Source: Novosphingobium profundi
GTDB lineage: Bacteria; Pseudomonadota; Alphaproteobacteria; Sphingomonadales; Sphingomonadaceae
Direction of reading: 5' to 3'
Length of the DNA stretch: 64,000 nucleotides
Assembly: GCF_018491765.1 (NCBI RefSeq)
Contig: NZ_JABWCU010000009.1
Span: 207,309 to 271,308, forward strand
Shown here: positions 60,573-64,000 of the stretch, piece after piece
How positions within the stretch are numbered: position 1 is the stretch's first letter
Layout of the letters: the number at the start of each line of letters is the position of its first letter
Notes under the pieces: generated by a model
Told to the model about the DNA's origin: nothing
The model's input: the letters and a program-made list of their open reading frames with translations, nothing else
Database searches by the model: none
Position numbers and translations under genes: made by a program

Positions 60573-61276
60573 GCCCAGTTCGCTCATCCTCCTGAAATTA
60601 TGCAAAAACGGCGAGAAACCGCCCTGCACGCCACCCCCAATCATACCCCCAAATTAGCCATTTTCGACGAAACGCCCTGTAAGAGCGGTGAATTGAGCCG
60701 CGAAGCTTGGGGTCGGATGTCACCGGTGTTTAGCTCCATCTCGCGGACTTGAACTTCGCCTTCACACCGTTCCAGGATAACGGCGTCAGGCGCTTACCCT
60801 GAACTGAAAGCCGGCAACATAGCAACGATCATCAACCCGACCCTTAGGAGAAGCTCAGCGGTCAAATCTCGGTCCCTAGGTGCAGACCGTCCGGTTCCGG
60901 CAGGTCGCGACCACTGTCGGTCGCTCCCACGTAGACCTCCGAACGGCAGCCTGCGACGGAAGCCGCCATTTACGGCTCGAGAAGCAGGCCGTCGCCAACG
61001 CGCCCAAACGTTGCAGTTCATATGCGTGGGTGGCGATTCCAAGCGCTGCCATTTAGTCGCGGGAAAGGCAGTGCAAACGAGAAAAATGGCGGCCCTTGAT
61101 GCCATTCTCGTCGCAGGAGGCGAACGGAAAGTTCTCGCCACAGCCAGTGTTCGCGCAATTTAGCAGATACCCGAGTGCATCGCTTTATCCGATCGGCTAG
61201 AGCCTCGCCACGTAGACTGTTATCTGAGTGGCGCTGAACCACTCTATGTTGATTACATATCCTGGAAAGGTTGGCG
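60573..61276. other. Noncoding, remnant-like region
   Basis: About 700 bases between the tRNA scar and the DUF2971 gene. No open frame has a supported start or recognisable product. It contains one copy of a short repeat (60867-60893) shared with 62308-62335. Confidence 0.5.
60867..60893 (+). repeat. Short dispersed repeat, copy 1
   Basis: About 27 bases ending in the exact 14-mer GTGCAGACCGTCCG. The second copy is at 62308-62335 in the same orientation. The two copies bracket the DUF2971 gene. Confidence 0.55.
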
Positions 61277-62047
61277 ATGGCCGATACGAACGAGCGCAAT
61301 TTGATTAGGCTGGAAGATGGCGACTTAGACCAGCCGGTCTATCGGATTTACGCTATTGACCGGTTTATCGCTCTGCTCGCCAGCAAGAACGACGCAGTCG
61401 TCAACCCGACCAAATGGGACGATCCATTCGAGGATTTTTTTCTGGATCGGACGGAAGTGATGGATGGTGTCAGCGGATCAACCATCCCCCTCAGCAACCT
61501 CGCGGGCGACTGGCATGGTCAATGCTGGTCGCTGCATGAGGACACCGACGCCATGTGGCGCATTTATAGCCCAAACCCGAAGGCTAGCGTTGGCGTTAAG
61601 GTTCGCACCACGATTCGGAAGCTTTTCACCAACCTGAAGGCGGTGGGTTCGTCGGCACCCTATCTCCAATTCTTCGTCGGCAAAGTGGATTACCTGGCGG
61701 AAGCCGACATCCGTAGGCTGATGAGCAGGCTGACTTTTGCCGATGTAGCGATAGGCGGTCAAGGAGACCGCTTCGCCGATCTCCTGTGTATTAAGCGCAC
61801 CGCGTTCAAGCACGAAGCCGAGGTTAGGCTGCTATTTCAGGACATCGAGATAAAACGCAGCTCAGGCGGAGTATTCCGATATCCGCTGGATGCAAATCTT
61901 GTTTTCGAAGAGGCAGTGCTTGATCCCCGTTTGGACGATGTTGATCTGGCAGCGTTGAAGGCCAAGTTGCAAGATAGCGGCTGCACCCTGCCAATCTACC
62001 GATCACCGCTTTACGAAAGCCCGCGGTTCGTCATCCCATTTGAATAA
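61277..62047 (+). CDS. DUF2971-domain protein
   Basis: 256-aa protein of the DUF2971 type. The N-terminal VYRIYAIDRFIALLASKNDAVVNPTKW-like region, here broken into short motifs (NPTKWDDPFEDF), and the central CWSLHEDTDAMWRIYS match the family. The function is unknown; members occur often in mobile or defence-rich regions. The ATG at 61277 has GGAAAGG upstream. Base composition is lower in GC than the rest of the window, consistent with acquisition by transfer. It stands alone between two short repeats. Confidence 0.7.
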   Translation: MADTNERNLIRLEDGDLDQPVYRIYAIDRFIALLASKNDAVVNPTKWDDPFEDFFLDRTEVMDGVSGSTIPLSNLAGDWHGQCWSLHEDTDAMWRIYSPNPKASVGVKVRTTIRKLFTNLKAVGSSAPYLQFFVGKVDYLAEADIRRLMSRLTFADVAIGGQGDRFADLLCIKRTAFKHEAEVRLLFQDIEIKRSSGGVFRYPLDANLVFEEAVLDPRLDDVDLAALKAKLQDSGCTLPIYRSPLYESPRFVIPFE

Positions 62048-62442
62048 TCCACCAATTCGTGCTGGCCTATATCGGACGAGAAGTTGAGCTGTCGGCACGT
62101 TGGATCATTTGCCGTGGTTACCTATCGGCTTCCCAACCCGTCGCCAGGCGTTCGACCAGACTTGCTCGACTGAGGAATAAGCTGCGAGTAATGCGGGAAC
62201 GCCGGCTTCTTTCGCAAGCCGACGTTCAGGCGGCGCAAGCAAGAATGGCCGCAAAGTCCCACGCCCTGCCCATCGCAGCCGACCCTTTGTCGCCGTTCAG
62301 GCGTCGATTTCCGATCCCCAAGTGCAGACCGTCCGCAATTTGAGGGCTGGCACTAAACTTAGTGGCGCTGCCAACGGCAGTTTGGAGTAATTTGATAGGG
62401 CCACGTCAGCTCACGTCAGTCCCTTCGCCAACCAACATTCGA
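62048..62442. other. Intergenic region, no gene supported
   Basis: About 395 bases after the DUF2971 gene. A 94-codon open frame (62059-62343) has a GTG start without a ribosome-binding site, and its end overlaps the repeat, so I do not accept it as a gene. Confidence 0.5.
62308..62335 (+). repeat. Short dispersed repeat, copy 2
   Basis: Second copy of the ~27-base repeat, with the same final 14-mer GTGCAGACCGTCCG as at 60880-60893 and two to four mismatches before it. Confidence 0.55.
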
Positions 62443-63726
62443 TCAAAAATTCAGTGTCGTCAAAAAGGAAACCAAGTCTCCAATTTCTTCGTCAGTCAAC
62501 GGTGATGGAAGCGGTTCCCGCGAAGCCGGCCCAAGCCTCGCATAAATGTCTGCTCGCTGCCTAACCGTCATTTTGCGAGCATCCATAAGCCTCAGCGGGT
62601 CAAAATGGGCAACAATTGCATCGTGTATTGTAGCGACAGAGCCTGAATGCGAATAAGGAGCAGTCTTGCTCACGTTGAACAACGGCGGTGTTCTAAATTT
62701 GAAACGATCTTCCGGGTCAAAAGTCACATTGTACCTGCCGTAATCAATCCCAAACCCATTCTTTCCGAATGCCATCTGCGGGAACGCCACTGCATGGAAC
62801 TGCATATCTGAAAAGTAAGGGCCACCATGGCAGGCCACACACTTACCTCTTCCGTAGAAGAGAATTCCACCGGCCAGCTCACTTTTTGTTAGAGGTCCGG
62901 AATCAAAAACGAAGTGCTCGAGTTTTGTAGGCCGGATCTTAAACTCGTCGCGAATGAACGCTCCTAGGGATGTAGCAACCTGGTTGAAGGTAAGCGCATC
63001 AGTGCCCGTGCCAAATGCTTTTGCAAGGCGCGGCCCTATTACGGGATCCTGCGCAAATCGCTGAGCTAACTTACTCTGGAGCAAGTTTGCAGAATTCACG
63101 CTTTCGTCAACGAGGGTTGCCTCGACCTGCGGAGTGTCATCCACCATCTCTCGCAATTCAACAGAGGGCAAGTGTACCGCGACAACAAAGGGGTCATTGG
63201 AAGGTGCGTCCGTGCCGAACTGGCTCACGAGTTGCCCACGATCGACACCGACCTTACCGTCCCAAAAAAATGTGTCGAAGCCCTTGCTGCCCCGCCCCCA
63301 AAAGGGGAGGACGTTGCGCGGCACGATTTGCCCGCCGCTTGCCAACCTTGTGGCCCCAATACCTTCTGCGCCCACGCCAACGGCGACCGGCAGGCCGTCG
63401 GTACTCCCGAACTCGTCCAAGTGACAGCTTTGGCAGCTTATGTTGCCATTAATGCTCATCAGTGGTGAGGCGAATATGAGTTTGCCGACATCCCGGGCTC
63501 TGCTGTCCACTGGAATGGCCAGTTCCTTGGCCCGAACAAAGCCATTCGCTTCAACAGCTCGCCTCAATGCTGCGAGGCGCATGTGGTCGCTAGCAGGCGA
63601 TGGATCGCGCTGGCTCGGCGCTTCAAAAGCCGCCTGATCGTTGCAAGCCACAGTGGCGATGATCCCAGCGCCTCCAAGAAGGCTGGCGAGCAAGACTCTC
63701 AGCGGAACCTTAGAAATGGATCTCAT
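62443..63726 (-). CDS. Di-heme cytochrome c peroxidase (MauG/CCP-like lipoprotein)
   Basis: 427-aa secreted di-heme protein. A lipoprotein signal (lipobox TVAC, Cys28) anchors it to a membrane. Two c-type heme sites are present: CQSCH (98-102) and CVACH (296-300), with the two-domain layout of bacterial cytochrome c peroxidases and the GSVATIHDAIVAHF C-terminal segment. It reduces hydrogen peroxide or oxidises a periplasmic partner. The ATG at 63726 is chosen over an upstream TTG; it overlaps the end of the gene before it by 17 bp, so it was translationally coupled to it. Confidence 0.9.
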   Translation of the reverse strand: MRSISKVPLRVLLASLLGGAGIIATVACNDQAAFEAPSQRDPSPASDHMRLAALRRAVEANGFVRAKELAIPVDSRARDVGKLIFASPLMSINGNISCQSCHLDEFGSTDGLPVAVGVGAEGIGATRLASGGQIVPRNVLPFWGRGSKGFDTFFWDGKVGVDRGQLVSQFGTDAPSNDPFVVAVHLPSVELREMVDDTPQVEATLVDESVNSANLLQSKLAQRFAQDPVIGPRLAKAFGTGTDALTFNQVATSLGAFIRDEFKIRPTKLEHFVFDSGPLTKSELAGGILFYGRGKCVACHGGPYFSDMQFHAVAFPQMAFGKNGFGIDYGRYNVTFDPEDRFKFRTPPLFNVSKTAPYSHSGSVATIHDAIVAHFDPLRLMDARKMTVRQRADIYARLGPASREPLPSPLTDEEIGDLVSFLTTLNF

Positions 63727-63888
63727 GGGTCTCAATTACATCGTTGAGATCGGAGGCACGTTCTTCGATCGCGACGAGTCTCATTTGAGCCAATTCACTC
63801 TCACGCAGGCCCCATTGCATCAATTGCTTCTGATAAATGTCGTAATCTTGGCAGGTAACCAAGCCTAGCTCACGGTCGTGTCCCACGG
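63710..63888 (-). pseudogene. 3' end of an unidentified gene cut by an insertion sequence
   Basis: An open frame on the minus strand ends at 63710 and encodes CQDYDIYQKQLMQW, LRESELAQMRLVAIEE and ERASDLNDVIETHEIHF at its C-terminus. It overlaps the peroxidase start, as expected for an operon partner. Its 5' part is lost where IS-like sequence begins near 63889. No family is recognised. The boundary is approximate. Confidence 0.5.
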
Positions 63889-64000
63889 GGTGGTGTAGGA
63901 AGGTTTCCCTGAGAGGGTGGCCACCGTCGATCTTCTGGTAGGGTTCGGATGCGAACTCGAACCTGGAGAAGAAGACGATGACCGACGACAGAATGGCCCT
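63889..64000 (+). mobile_element. Left end of an IS256-family insertion sequence
   Basis: The last ~110 bases resemble the left terminus and leader of IS256-type elements. They begin near GGGTGGTGTAGGAAGG and end in a transposase start at 63978 (MTDDRMA, after GGAGAAG). The element continues beyond the window. The edge position is an estimate, since the inverted repeat partner is outside. Confidence 0.6.
63978..64000 (+). CDS. IS256-family transposase, N-terminal fragment (truncated by window end)
   Basis: ATG at 63978 begins MTDDRMA, the typical start of IS256/Mutator-type transposases in sphingomonads, with GGAGAAG 10 bases upstream. Only the first residues are in the window. Completeness cannot be judged. 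Confidence 0.6.

Noticed and set aside
62059..62343. A 94-codon plus-strand frame after the DUF2971 gene
   Set aside because: GTG start without ribosome-binding site, overlaps the dispersed repeat, low complexity in the last third.
1..64000. CRISPR array, rRNA or complete prophage
   Set aside because: No regularly spaced repeats, rRNA sequences or phage structural genes were seen anywhere in the window.

Overview
The window looks like a chromosomal segment of a high-GC alphaproteobacterium of the order Sphingomonadales (Novosphingobium/Sphingobium-like). This is inferred from three things: the make-up of the exosortase A (XrtA) capsule/EPS locus, a TonB-dependent receptor beside Fe(II)/2-oxoglutarate-oxygenase-like and LigF-like glutathione S-transferase genes, and a high-GC gene style throughout except the last ~4 kb. 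No rRNA, intact tRNA or CRISPR array was seen.

Layout. 0.2-2.5 kb: a CHASE2/degenerate-GGDEF/EAL cyclic-di-GMP phosphodiesterase. 2.7-21.6 kb: a nearly complete XrtA/PEP-CTERM-associated polysaccharide locus. On the minus strand it runs acyl-CoA ligase, PLP decarboxylase, Wza-like export lipoprotein, chain-length protein, tyrosine autokinase, outer-membrane barrel, ExeA-like ATPase, polysaccharide deacetylase, FemAB-like protein, glycosyltransferase, XrtA-EpsI fusion and asparagine-synthase-like amidotransferase. Divergently on the plus strand are a GNAT, an acyl carrier protein and two alpha/beta hydrolase-like proteins. 21.7-24.4 kb: thioredoxin reductase, a hydrolase and two small membrane proteins. 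24.8-28.1 kb: a glutathione-dependent formaldehyde detoxification operon (class III ADH, VOC protein, S-formylglutathione hydrolase) with a divergent LysR regulator. 28.2-36.6 kb: mixed metabolism and transport, including a Tat-exported HisC-like aminotransferase. 36.6-42.9 kb: an Aae-like FUSC/DUF1656/HlyD/NodT efflux operon with a LysR-type operator, then TetR and SDR genes. 43.5-45.9 kb: a secreted arylsulfatase.

46.2-59.9 kb is the most interesting part, a probable catabolic island. It holds a cytochrome P450, a TonB-dependent receptor, AraC and LysR regulators, a tightly coupled five-gene operon (two CmcJ/NvfI-type oxygenases and three LigF-like GSTs), and an operon of NMT1-fold protein, DoxX-like protein and TetR. 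A divergent pair, a zinc-ADH-like enzyme and a cupin, follows. A shared 14-bp palindrome (ATACCnnnCnGTAT) lies in front of the P450, the receptor and the divergent operon that encodes the TetR protein itself, so these units probably form one regulon. I read the island as oxidative plus glutathione-dependent breakdown of an unknown, possibly ether-linked or aromatic, compound imported through the receptor. The substrate is not determined by the sequence.

59.9-64 kb is a scar-rich, lower-GC region. It holds a decayed IS3-type transposase, a tRNA 3' end with its terminator but no tRNA body, a DUF2971 gene flanked by short repeats, a di-heme peroxidase whose upstream partner gene is cut, and the left end of an IS256-family element running off the window.
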